NCBI GenBank assembly: GCA_026387215.1
Contig: JAPLMC010000037.1
Location: 1 to 20,739, forward strand
Direction of reading: 5' to 3'
DNA from: Candidatus Omnitrophota bacterium
GTDB taxonomy: Bacteria; Omnitrophota; Gorgyraeia; Gorgyraeales; Gorgyraeaceae
Length of the DNA stretch: 20,739 nt
Under the pieces are notes generated by a model that was not told the origin of the DNA, did no database searches, and saw nothing but the letters and a program-made list of their open reading frames with translations. Positions 13,991-20,739 of this stretch are shown in pieces (positions within the stretch are counted from its first letter, which is position 1; each line of letters starts with the position of its first letter). A program made the translations under genes and the position numbers.

Positions 13991-15643
13991 ATGACCAAGA
14001 CAGAAAAAGATCTAATAGCTACAATAAAAATAGCTGTAAAAAAGACATTTCCTGATATATCGGATAACGCTTTTGAAGGCTTTTTATTAGAGGTTCCGAA
14101 AGAGAAGAAGTTTGGGGATTTTTCCAGCAATATAGCTATGAGATTATCCAAAGAGCTAAGAAAAGCTCCTTTGGATATAGCAGCAGGCATTATAAAGCAT
14201 ATTGAAAAATCAGACGCTATCCAGGATATAAAAGTTGAAAAACCAGGGTTTATAAATTTTTATATTTCAAACAAAGCTGTTATAGCCACCCTTAAAGATA
14301 TTATTAAAGAAGACGTTGAATTTGGAAGTTCTTTTCTAGGCAATGGCAAAAAGGTTCAGATAGAATTTGTAAGCGCGAATCCTACTGGGCCTTTGACAGT
14401 AGCGCATGGAAGGCAGGCAGCTATAGGAGATTCTCTTGCCAGGATTTTAAAGTTTTGCGGTTATGATGTGACTAAGGAATATTATATAAATGATGAGGGC
14501 GTACAGATACAGGCTCTTGGAAAATCGCTTAAAGCCAGGTTTATGGAAATAATAGGGGAAAAATCAGAGTTTCCAGAGAACGGTTATAAAGGCAACTATA
14601 TCTATACTATAGCTCAGAAATTAAAGGATAGCGAAGTAGCGAAACAAGTTCGTACAAATCTCGCGTCTTTATCCGATGAATTTTTCATGGAGTATGCCTC
14701 CAAAGAAATAATGAAGACTATTCTTGAAGATTTGGAAGATTTCGGAGTTTACTTTGATGTGTGGTACAGTCAGAAAATACTTGCCAAATCAGGCAAGGTG
14801 GAAAAGGCAATAGCTGATTTAAAGGAAAAAGGATTTTTATATGAACAGGAAGGCGCAACCTGGTTTAGGTCAACAGATCTAGGAGATGACAAAGATAGAG
14901 TTATTAGAAAAAGTGATGGGTCGTATACGTATCTTACTCCTGATATAGCTTACCATAAGGAAAAATTTGAAAAAGGTTATAAGAAAATAATAAATATCTG
15001 GGGACCGGATCATCATGGTTATATAAATCGGATAAAAGCAGCTTGCCAGGCTCTTGGTTATGATAAAGAGAAGGTATCAATACTTATAGCCCAGCTTGTA
15101 ACGCTCTACAGAGATGGAAAACCTGTAAAGATGTCTACGAGAGAAGGTGAATTTATAACATTGCGCGAGGTTATGGATGAAGTAGGGAGGGATGCGGCAA
15201 GATTTTTCTTTATTATGAGACGGACGGAAAGCCATTTGGATTTTGATCTGGCGCTTGCAAAAGCCGAGACTCTGGATAATCCCGTTTATTATATACAATA
15301 TGCCCACGCAAGAATTTCTAGTATAATAGAATTTTCTGAAAACGCTAAGCAAAACCTTGATAATCTGGCGCTTCTGGATAAACAGCAGGAGATGGACTTA
15401 ATAAAAACTCTGGTGCATTATCCTAAGATAATAGAGGCAGCTGGGTCTAATCTGGAGCCTTCAATACTTTTAACATATCTGCAGGATTTAGCCGGAGTTT
15501 TTCATTCCTATTACAACGCTTATCGTATAATTACAGATGATAAGTCTCTTACCGAGGCAAGAATCGTTCTTATTCAAGCAGTAAAAAAAATCATAGCAAG
15601 CGGCCTTGAATTACTAGGCGTCACCGCTCTTAAAAAAATGTAA
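13991..15643 (+). CDS. argS: Arginyl-tRNA synthetase
   Basis: This class I synthetase charges tRNA-Arg. The N-terminal Add-1 domain includes KFGDFSSNIAMRLSKEL. The catalytic domain has EFVSANPTGPLTVAHGRQAAIGDSL, YYINDEG, the LTPDIAYHKEKF segment, WGPDHHGYINRI and the KMSTR form of the KMSKS loop followed by EVGRDAARFFFIMRR. The anticodon-binding DALR domain ends in LLGVTALKKM. 550 residues is normal. The usual HVGH form of the HIGH motif here reads TVAH (T136 to H139), which loses the first His and the Gly. No Shine-Dalgarno sequence is visible. A copy of the palindromic repeat starts two bases after the stop. Confidence 0.96.
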   Translation: MTKTEKDLIATIKIAVKKTFPDISDNAFEGFLLEVPKEKKFGDFSSNIAMRLSKELRKAPLDIAAGIIKHIEKSDAIQDIKVEKPGFINFYISNKAVIATLKDIIKEDVEFGSSFLGNGKKVQIEFVSANPTGPLTVAHGRQAAIGDSLARILKFCGYDVTKEYYINDEGVQIQALGKSLKARFMEIIGEKSEFPENGYKGNYIYTIAQKLKDSEVAKQVRTNLASLSDEFFMEYASKEIMKTILEDLEDFGVYFDVWYSQKILAKSGKVEKAIADLKEKGFLYEQEGATWFRSTDLGDDKDRVIRKSDGSYTYLTPDIAYHKEKFEKGYKKIINIWGPDHHGYINRIKAACQALGYDKEKVSILIAQLVTLYRDGKPVKMSTREGEFITLREVMDEVGRDAARFFFIMRRTESHLDFDLALAKAETLDNPVYYIQYAHARISSIIEFSENAKQNLDNLALLDKQQEMDLIKTLVHYPKIIEAAGSNLEPSILLTYLQDLAGVFHSYYNAYRIITDDKSLTEARIVLIQAVKKIIASGLELLGVTALKKM

Positions 15644-15644
15644 T

Positions 15645-15675
15645 CTTTACATTGTGACAATGTAAGTTTTGCCAA
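15645..15675. repeat. Palindromic repeat, copy C (argS-mfd spacer)
   Basis: TTACATTGT (15647-15655) and ACAATGTAA (15657-15665) form a perfect 9-bp palindrome around one G. The right flank GTTTTGCCAA is a one-base variant of the GTTTTGTCAA arm seen in copy D. It occupies most of the 47-nt argS-mfd spacer. Confidence 0.65.
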
Positions 15676-15690
15676 CTTTATTGAACCACC

Positions 15691-17576
15691 ATGTTCGAAT
15701 CAATTAAAATATATAAAGGCGAGAATTTGAATTATAAGTCTTTTGCCAACCAGCTAGTAGGCTATGGCTACGAAAGGCGGGATATGATTTCTGAGACTGG
15801 GGACTTCAGCATGCGCGGTGGGATAATAGATGTTTTCCCTCCTACATTTGAAGGCCCTATCAGGATTGAATTATCAGGCAACACCGTAGAATCCATAAGA
15901 AGCTACAGCCTGTTTTCTTCGGAAACTTTTGAAGAGCATGCAATGGTTATAATCATCCCTAAGAGAGGGGTATATCCAAAAAATAAAAAAACAGCAGGGT
16001 TTGGCGAAAAAATTCCCCTAGCCTCGTTTGTAGATATTCAGGTAAATGACTATCTAGTCCACGTAGACCATGGCATAGGCATATTCAGAGGTTTTAAGAA
16101 AATTAAATACCCAGGCTCAGAGGAGGAAAAAGACAATATAGTAATAGAATACGCCGATACCGACAAGCTGTATGTTCCCGTAGAAGAACTACATCTGATA
16201 CAAAAATATGTAGCGTTTGAGCGCAGGCCGCCGAAACTTCACAAACTTGGCAGTAAGATGTGGAAGTCGGTAAAAGACAGGGTTAAAAAAGGTATTTGCT
16301 CCATGGCATACGATCTTCTGGAAATAAATGCGATGCGTTCCAGGTTGGAAGGTTTTAAATTTGCAGAAGATACTGATTGGCAGGCTCAGTTTGAAAATAA
16401 TTTTACTTTCAAAGAAACCGTTGACCAGCTACGGTCTACAGCTGAAGTAAAAAAAGATATGGAGTCCGCAAGACCAATGGACAGGCTTTTGTGCGGAGAC
16501 GTTGGATACGGCAAAACAGAAGTTGCGCTGAGAGCCGCTTTTAAAGCAGTTATGAGTAATAAACAAGTGGCTATACTTGTACCGACTACACTTCTTGCGG
16601 AGCAGCATTTTATAACGTTTAAAAACAGGATGAAAAATTTTCCTATAACAGTGGAGATGGTAAGCCGCTTCAGGACAAAAGGAGAAATAAGCCGCATATT
16701 AAAAGAAGTAGAAAGCGGATCTGTAGACATACTAATAGGCACGCATGCAATACTCAGAAAGAATATAAAATTCAAAGATCTCGGGCTTGTAATAATAGAC
16801 GAAGAGCAAAGATTTGGAGTAAAAGACAAGGAGAAGCTTAAAAAGATCAGGCTTACAGTAGATGTTTTGACGCTCACCGCGACGCCTATACCAAGAACTC
16901 TTTACATGTCTCTGATGGGCGTGAAAGATATGTCTATCATAGAAACGCCTCCTCAAAACAGACTTCCTGTAGAAGTAATTGTTTCAGAATACGATGACAA
17001 CCTTATAAAAAATGCAATACTTTTCGAAAAAAAAAGAAAAGGACAGGTGTTTTTTATACACAATAGGATAGAAAGTATTGAAAAAATATCTGCCAGGATA
17101 TCATGCTTGGCGCCAGAGGCAAAGGTAGCTTTGGCACACGGCAGGATGCATTCAAAAGAGCTGGAAGGCATAATGAAAGACTTTATGAAAGGAAGTATTG
17201 ACGTTTTGGTATCAACGGTTATAATAGAGTCAGGCATTGATATACCTAATGCCAATACCCTTATAGTTAACCGCTCGGAGATTTGTATCAACTGAAAGGC
17301 AGAGTGGGCAGATTTACAAACAAGGCGTATGCGTATTTTCTTGTTCCAAAAGGGCATATATTAAGTAGGGAGTCTGAAAGAAGACTGGATGCCCTGGAGC
17401 GGTACAAAGACCTTGGTTCAGGATTCAAGATAGCGATGGAAGACCTGGAAATAAGAGGAGCGGGAAACCTGCTGGGCAAAGAACAGCATGGCTATATATC
17501 TGCGATAGGTTTTGACCTATACTGTAGAATATTGAAAGAGGCAGCAGATGGGCTTAACAAAAACTCAAAAAATTAA
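15691..17576 (+). pseudogene. mfd: Compact Mfd (transcription-repair coupling factor), frameshifted
   Basis: Mfd displaces stalled RNA polymerase and recruits excision repair. The first part (15691-17295) starts with a remnant of the UvrB-like module (GDFSMRGGIIDVFPP). It then has the polymerase-interacting domain (DYLVHVDHGIGIFRGF) and the RecG-like motor: GDVGYGKTEVA with K275, DEEQRFG at 370-376, LTATPIPRTL and STVIIESGIDIPNANTLIVNR. The frame is then lost; from about 17274 another frame gives LGDLYQLKGRVGR through IRGAGNLLG to 17576. About 16 nt (the ADxFG region) are missing. Even when repaired, the protein is near 635 residues against roughly 1,100 usually: domain 1a, most of domains 2-3 and the C-terminal domain 7 are absent, and neighbouring genes leave no room for them. 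The 3' end overlaps the PPIase gene by 29 bases. RecG is excluded by the polymerase-interacting domain. Confidence 0.88.
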
Positions 17577-18513
17577 AGTTATAATAATTTCAACAGCAAT
17601 TATTGTACTCAGTATCTTTGCGCAAGCAGCTACTATTAATAAAGTTGTGGCGGTTGTAAATGACGAAATTATAACCCAACAGGACATTGACCAACTATTG
17701 TCTGTATTGTACGCTCAATATAGCCAAGAGTATAAAAGCGATGAGCTGTTGCAGAAAATGGAGGAAGCTAAGAAAGACATATTAAACCAGATAATAGAGG
17801 ACAAGCTTGTATAGAGCCGGGCAAAAGAACTAGGTATAAAGGTTACTGAGTCAGAGATAGAAGAAAGACTGGATTATATTAAAAAAGGTTTTCCTTTGGA
17901 GAAAGAATTTTATAAAACGCTTGAAACTCAGGGCATTACAGTTGCTAATTTAAAAGATAGGTACACAGATCAGATAATGATGAAAAAATTAGTAGATTAT
18001 GAAGTAAAGTCAAAAATTTCAGTTCTGCCTTCCGAAACAAGCAGTTACTATGAAAAACATAGAGACCAATTTATGGAAAAAGCTAAATATAGGGTAAAAA
18101 ATATTTTGATCAAGGCAAAAGACGAAGCTGCTTTCGAACTAGCAAAGATAGAGATGAATAATATATATAATAAGCTAAAAGAAGGCGAAGATTTCGATGT
18201 TCTGGCGAAACAATATTCTCAAGGCCCTAATGCGGAGAAAGGCGGGGATATGGGCTATATTGAAAAAGGTCAGATGCTAGAGACCTTGGAGGAAGCTATA
18301 TTTAAATTAAATTCTGGGGAATTTTCAGAACCTGTGAAAAGCGAAATAGGCTATCATATCTTTAAGGTAGTGGATATAAAATATGGAAGACAGGCAAGCC
18401 TTGAAGAATCGCAGAAAGATATCCAAACTATGCTTTTTCAAGATAAGTTTAAAGTAATGGTAAGCGAGTGGCTGTCAAGACTAAAAAAGAAAGCATACAT
18501 TTCTATAAAATAG
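17548..18513 (+). pseudogene. SurA/PpiC-like periplasmic peptidyl-prolyl isomerase, internal amber codon
   Basis: This is a parvulin-type foldase, probably acting on exported or outer-membrane proteins. A signal peptide is clear (residues 1-28: basic MGLTKTQKIK, then a hydrophobic stretch ending AQA). A SurA-like N-terminal chaperone domain follows (INKVVAVVNDEIITQQDID ... ILNQIIEDKLV). TAG at 17812-17814 (codon 89) interrupts the same frame, which continues SRAKELGIKVTESEIEERL. The single parvulin domain is at about 177-276 (YRVKNILIKAKDE, EGEDFDVLAKQYSQGP, GGDMGYIEKGQM, VKSEIGYHIFKVVDI). Restoring CAG or TTG at codon 89 would heal it, so one base is enough. TAG is an ordinary stop in neighbouring genes. 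GAAAGAGG precedes the ATG. The order with pdxA and ksgA matches E. coli surA. Confidence 0.87.
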
Positions 18514-18530
18514 CAGAATTCAGTATTTAT

Positions 18531-19373
18531 ATGAAACCCACCGTATTGATTACCACAGGAGATCCTAAAGGCATTGGTCCAGAGGTTACGAAAAAAGCAT
18601 TGCAAGATCCAAGGATAAAAAGTCTTGCAAATTTTTTTGTAATAGAATCCGTAGATAAAACAGGTTTTGACGCCATAAAAAATGCTGTTAATGTATTAAA
18701 AAAAGGCAAAGCGCAAGCTTTGGTAACAGCTCCTGTTAATAAAGAAGCGATAAATAAATCCGGAATACCTTTCAGTGGCCACACTGAATATCTGGCAAAA
18801 TCTACAAATACAAAAAAATTTGCAATGATGCTTTGCGGCGGGCCGCTTAAAATTACTACTGTTACGCGACACGTGCCTCTAAAAAATATCTCTCGCATCC
18901 TTACCCAGGCAAAAATAATAGAAGCCGTAAGATTGACAGACACTAGCCTAAAAAAATATTTCGGAATTAAAAATCCTAGAATAGGAGTATGTGCATTGAA
19001 TCCGCATTGTGGAGAAGGTGGGAAAATAGGCCGAGAAGAGCAGAGCATAATAATCCCTGCGATTAAAAAAATCAGGCGTTTTGTTCCAAAAATTCAAGGC
19101 CCTATATCGGGTGATGTAATTTTTTACATGGCATACAACGGTAAATTAGACGCTGTTATTTCAATGTATCACGATCAAGGTCTTGGACCATTAAAAATGA
19201 TAGCTTTTGAAAAAGGCGTTAATGTTACGCTGGGTCTTCCTTTTATCCGTACATCTCCTGACCATGGCACAGCTTATGACATAGCAGGCAAAGACATTGC
19301 CAACCCAAACTCCATGAAAGAAGCCATAAAACTAGCTATCACCATGCATAAACTTGACATTGTAACAATGTAA
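18531..19373 (+). CDS. pdxA: 4-hydroxythreonine-4-phosphate dehydrogenase PdxA
   Basis: PdxA oxidises 4-phosphohydroxy-threonine in pyridoxal phosphate synthesis, using a divalent metal. The start ITTGDPKGIGPEV, ALVTAPVNKEAI, GHTEYLA (metal His), TRHVPLKNI, LNPHCGEGGKIGREE (metal His), GPISGDVIF, YHDQGLGPLK (metal His), the VNVTLGLPFIRTSPDHGTAYDIAGK block and the usual C-terminal helix are all present. At 280 residues it is about 45 residues short of the family: the region between FFVIES and the TGFDAI helix is collapsed. I choose ATG 18531; an in-frame ATG at 18468 lies inside the PPIase gene and adds non-homologous residues. The last six codons (LDIVTM) and the stop are made by a copy of the palindromic repeat. 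Confidence 0.93.
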   Translation: MKPTVLITTGDPKGIGPEVTKKALQDPRIKSLANFFVIESVDKTGFDAIKNAVNVLKKGKAQALVTAPVNKEAINKSGIPFSGHTEYLAKSTNTKKFAMMLCGGPLKITTVTRHVPLKNISRILTQAKIIEAVRLTDTSLKKYFGIKNPRIGVCALNPHCGEGGKIGREEQSIIIPAIKKIRRFVPKIQGPISGDVIFYMAYNGKLDAVISMYHDQGLGPLKMIAFEKGVNVTLGLPFIRTSPDHGTAYDIAGKDIANPNSMKEAIKLAITMHKLDIVTM

Positions 19374-19384
19374 GTTTTGTCAAG
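19353..19384. repeat. Palindromic repeat, copy D (pdxA end / ksgA start)
   Basis: CTTGACA (19353-19359) and TTGTCAAG (19377-19384) form the outer arms. ACATTGT-A-ACAATGT (19357-19371) forms the inner palindrome. The pdxA stop codon (19371-19373) lies inside it, and the ksgA ATG follows with no gap at 19385. No ribosome binding site for ksgA is visible, so the repeat occupies the place where one would be. Confidence 0.7.
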
Positions 19385-20188
19385 ATGTTGAAATTGAGCG
19401 AAGTAAAATCTATTCTCCGCGAATATAATATTCGTCCTTCTAAGCGATTTGGTCAAAATTTTTTAATCGACCAAAATATTAAGAATAAGGTAATAGAATC
19501 TATTCAACTGAAAAAAGAAGATATTGTGCTAGAAATAGGTCCTGGATTAGGCGCTTTGACAGAAGATTTAAGCAAAAAAACAAGGACGTTAATTGCAGTA
19601 GAAAAAGATAAACGATTACATAGTTTTTTACTGAACAAAATAGGCTTAGGCCTAATAAATGAAGATATATTAAAATACGAATTTAAAGATATGTCTTCGA
19701 AATTAATCGTTGTGGGGAATCTTCCATATTCAATATCCAGCCCAATATTGAATAAGCTAATAGATAATAGAATCTATATAAAATCTTTATACGCTACTGT
19801 TCAAGCAGAATTCGGGGAGAGGATTGTTGCGTTGCCAGGAACAAAGAATTATGGCTCATTATCTTGCTATGTACAGTTTTATGGAGACCCTAGAATTTTA
19901 TTTAAAATACCCAGAGGCGCATTTTTTCCTATCCCTGAAGTTGATTCATGTTTTTTAAAGATAGATTTTGAAAAACAACTGGATAGCTCTATTAACCAAG
20001 GCCTACTTTTTAAAATAATCCGCTCATCTTTTGAAAAACGCAGAAAAACTATTTTGAACTCCCTGGCTTCTTCAGGTATATTCAAATCAAAAGATGATGT
20101 GCTTTTTTGTCTGACAAAAGCCTGCATATCTCCCACCCGCCGTCCGGAAACCATTTCATTGCAAGAATTTGTAAGGTTATTACTTTAA
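19385..20188 (+). CDS. ksgA: 16S rRNA dimethyladenosine transferase KsgA/RsmA
   Basis: KsgA dimethylates two adjacent adenosines in helix 45 of 16S rRNA and acts as a late 30S assembly checkpoint. The 267 residues show RPSKRFGQNFLID (GQNFL at 23-27), the S-adenosylmethionine loop EIGPGLGALT (50-59), AVEKD, the catalytic NLPYSIS motif (112-118), QAEFGERIVA, KNYGSLSCYVQFY, the PRGAFFPIPEVDS segment and the C-terminal RRPETISLQEF. Length is normal and the protein looks intact. It follows pdxA, as in many proteobacteria. Confidence 0.96.
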   Translation: MLKLSEVKSILREYNIRPSKRFGQNFLIDQNIKNKVIESIQLKKEDIVLEIGPGLGALTEDLSKKTRTLIAVEKDKRLHSFLLNKIGLGLINEDILKYEFKDMSSKLIVVGNLPYSISSPILNKLIDNRIYIKSLYATVQAEFGERIVALPGTKNYGSLSCYVQFYGDPRILFKIPRGAFFPIPEVDSCFLKIDFEKQLDSSINQGLLFKIIRSSFEKRRKTILNSLASSGIFKSKDDVLFCLTKACISPTRRPETISLQEFVRLLL

Positions 20189-20229
20189 GATCTTTACAAA
20201 AGTGACATTGTCGGTTTTGTAAAGATCTT
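20187..20229. repeat. Palindromic repeat, copy E (ksgA-gatC spacer)
   Basis: AAGATCTTTACAAAA (20187-20201) and TTTTGTAAAGATCTT (20215-20229) are a perfect 15-bp inverted repeat, the longest arms of the family. The 13-nt loop holds GACA-T-TGTC. The left arm starts within the ksgA stop codon. It lacks a downstream T-run. Confidence 0.75.
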
Positions 20230-20246
20230 TGGAGAAGATTATACCG

Positions 20247-20275
20247 TTGACAATAGGGTCTATATATGCTATTTT
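20247..20275 (+). promoter_or_regulatory. Promoter for gatC, near-leaderless start
   Basis: A consensus TTGACA (20247-20252) lies 17 bases before TATTTT (20270-20275), which is preceded by TGC and so has an extended -10 element. Transcription should begin near 20282, about four bases before the gatC ATG at 20286. No Shine-Dalgarno sequence is present, so the transcript would be leaderless or nearly so, like lpd. Confidence 0.65.
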
Positions 20276-20285
20276 AAACTAAATT

Positions 20286-20576
20286 ATGGCTATAAACAAA
20301 GATACTGTTAAATATACGGCTAATCTGGCAAGAATAGAGCTGTCGGATAAAGAATTAGACCACTTCACAGATCAATTAGGCAGAATTCTGGCGTATGTGG
20401 ATAAGCTAAATACGCTGAATGTCTCCAATCTTGAACCCACAAGCCATGTCCTAGAGATGAAAAATGTATACAGAAACGATATTGTAAAAAAATCATTACC
20501 AGTGACGGAAGTTATAAAAAATGCTCCAAGTAAAGAGAATAATTTATTTAAAGTTCCGAAAATTATAGAGATATAA
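20286..20576 (+). CDS. gatC: Aspartyl/glutamyl-tRNA amidotransferase subunit C
   Basis: GatC is the small scaffold subunit of GatCAB, which amidates misacylated Glu-tRNA-Gln and/or Asp-tRNA-Asn. The 96 residues match the family well: VKYTANLARIELSDKELDHFTDQLGRILAYVDKLNTLNVSNLEPTSHVLEMKNVYRNDIV, and the short C-terminal NLFKVPKIIE. It is followed by the start of gatA, the usual partner order. Its presence suggests that glutaminyl- or asparaginyl-tRNA is made indirectly in this organism, as is common outside Gammaproteobacteria. Confidence 0.96.
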   Translation: MAINKDTVKYTANLARIELSDKELDHFTDQLGRILAYVDKLNTLNVSNLEPTSHVLEMKNVYRNDIVKKSLPVTEVIKNAPSKENNLFKVPKIIEI

Positions 20577-20592
20577 TGCATTGTCGCCTTTG

Positions 20593-20626
20593 AATTTTGC
20601 AGATTGCTTTTGCAATCTGCAAAATT
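20593..20626. repeat. 15-bp perfect hairpin between gatC and gatA
   Basis: AATTTTGCAGATTGC (20593-20607) and GCAATCTGCAAAATT (20612-20626) are exact complements with a TTTT loop. It stands just before the gatA ribosome binding site (AAGGA), with no T-run after it, so it is more likely an mRNA stability or spacing element than a terminator inside the gat operon. Confidence 0.65.
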
Positions 20627-20644
20627 GGCTAAGGAATTGACGTT

Positions 20645-20739
20645 ATGATACTAAATACGCTCACGGCACATGAACTTATTGATCTTTTATCTAAAGGAGA
20701 TATCTCGCTTATAGATATATGCAATAGTATTATTAATAA
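20645..20739 (+). CDS. gatA: Aspartyl/glutamyl-tRNA amidotransferase subunit A, 5' end only
   Basis: The ATG at 20645 follows AAGGA at good spacing and opens a frame that runs off the end of the window after 31 codons. The visible residues MILNTLTAHELIDLLSKGDI match the GatA N-terminal helix (xLTAHELxxLLxxGExS). The catalytic amidase signature and Ser-Ser-Lys triad lie outside the window. The call rests on this short match and on gatC directly upstream. Confidence 0.85.
   Translation, partial: MILNTLTAHELIDLLSKGDISLIDICNSIIN

Noticed and set aside
17812..17814. TAG reassigned to an amino acid in this organism
   Set aside because: TAG ends infA, rpsM, rpsK, the hydratase large subunit and the PPIase itself at family-typical positions, so it is an ordinary stop.

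Overview
The window is an AT-rich, gene-dense stretch of a bacterial chromosome with all genes on the + strand. It holds housekeeping genes only: I see no phage, integrase, IS transposase, CRISPR array, toxin-antitoxin pair or rRNA/tRNA gene. The order PPIase (SurA-like) - pdxA - ksgA matches the Escherichia coli surA-pdxA-rsmA order. Together with a PilT ATPase and a secreted parvulin, this suggests a diderm (outer-membrane) bacterium. The DUF5679-type small zinc ribbon, two-subunit LeuCD-type hydratase, low GC and short spacers would fit an uncultivated lineage such as Omnitrophota. That placement is a guess, not shown by the sequence.

Layout: 81-3775 is the end of the ribosomal protein/alpha operon (infA, rpmJ, rpsM, rpsK, rpsD, rpoA, rplQ). 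3830-9025 is a carbon/nitrogen block: an aspartate-type aminotransferase, large and small subunits of a LeuCD-family (aconitase-like) hydratase with pilT inserted between them, and an NAD-type isocitrate dehydrogenase. mdh follows at 9118-10008, then lpd under its own promoter with nadD overlapping it by four bases. 12288-15643 carries the small zinc ribbon, rsfS, a GAF/HD-GYP protein overlapping rsfS, and argS. 15691-20188 carries a very short mfd, the PPIase, pdxA and ksgA. gatC and the first 31 codons of gatA close the window. Citrate to 2-oxoglutarate (aconitase-like plus IDH), malate/oxaloacetate (MDH) and aspartate/oxaloacetate (aminotransferase) connect into one partial TCA and amino-acid module.

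Three genes are broken as read: rpsD (about 22 nt missing, frameshift near 1663-1670), mfd (about 16 nt missing, frameshift near 17272-17276) and the PPIase (in-frame amber at 17812). rpsD is essential, so assembly or amplification errors are the simplest explanation. Several intact genes (pdxA, lpd, mdh) also look internally shortened.

The most distinctive non-coding content is: (i) a family of about 33-bp palindromic repeats at five gene junctions between 10.0 and 20.2 kb; (ii) a structured 198-nt spacer between rpsD and rpoA; (iii) perfect inverted repeats without T-tracts in most spacers; and (iv) promoters that place lpd and gatC nearly leaderless. I do not see a convincing new multi-gene system; the repeat family, the rpoA leader and the compact Mfd are the items most worth checking.
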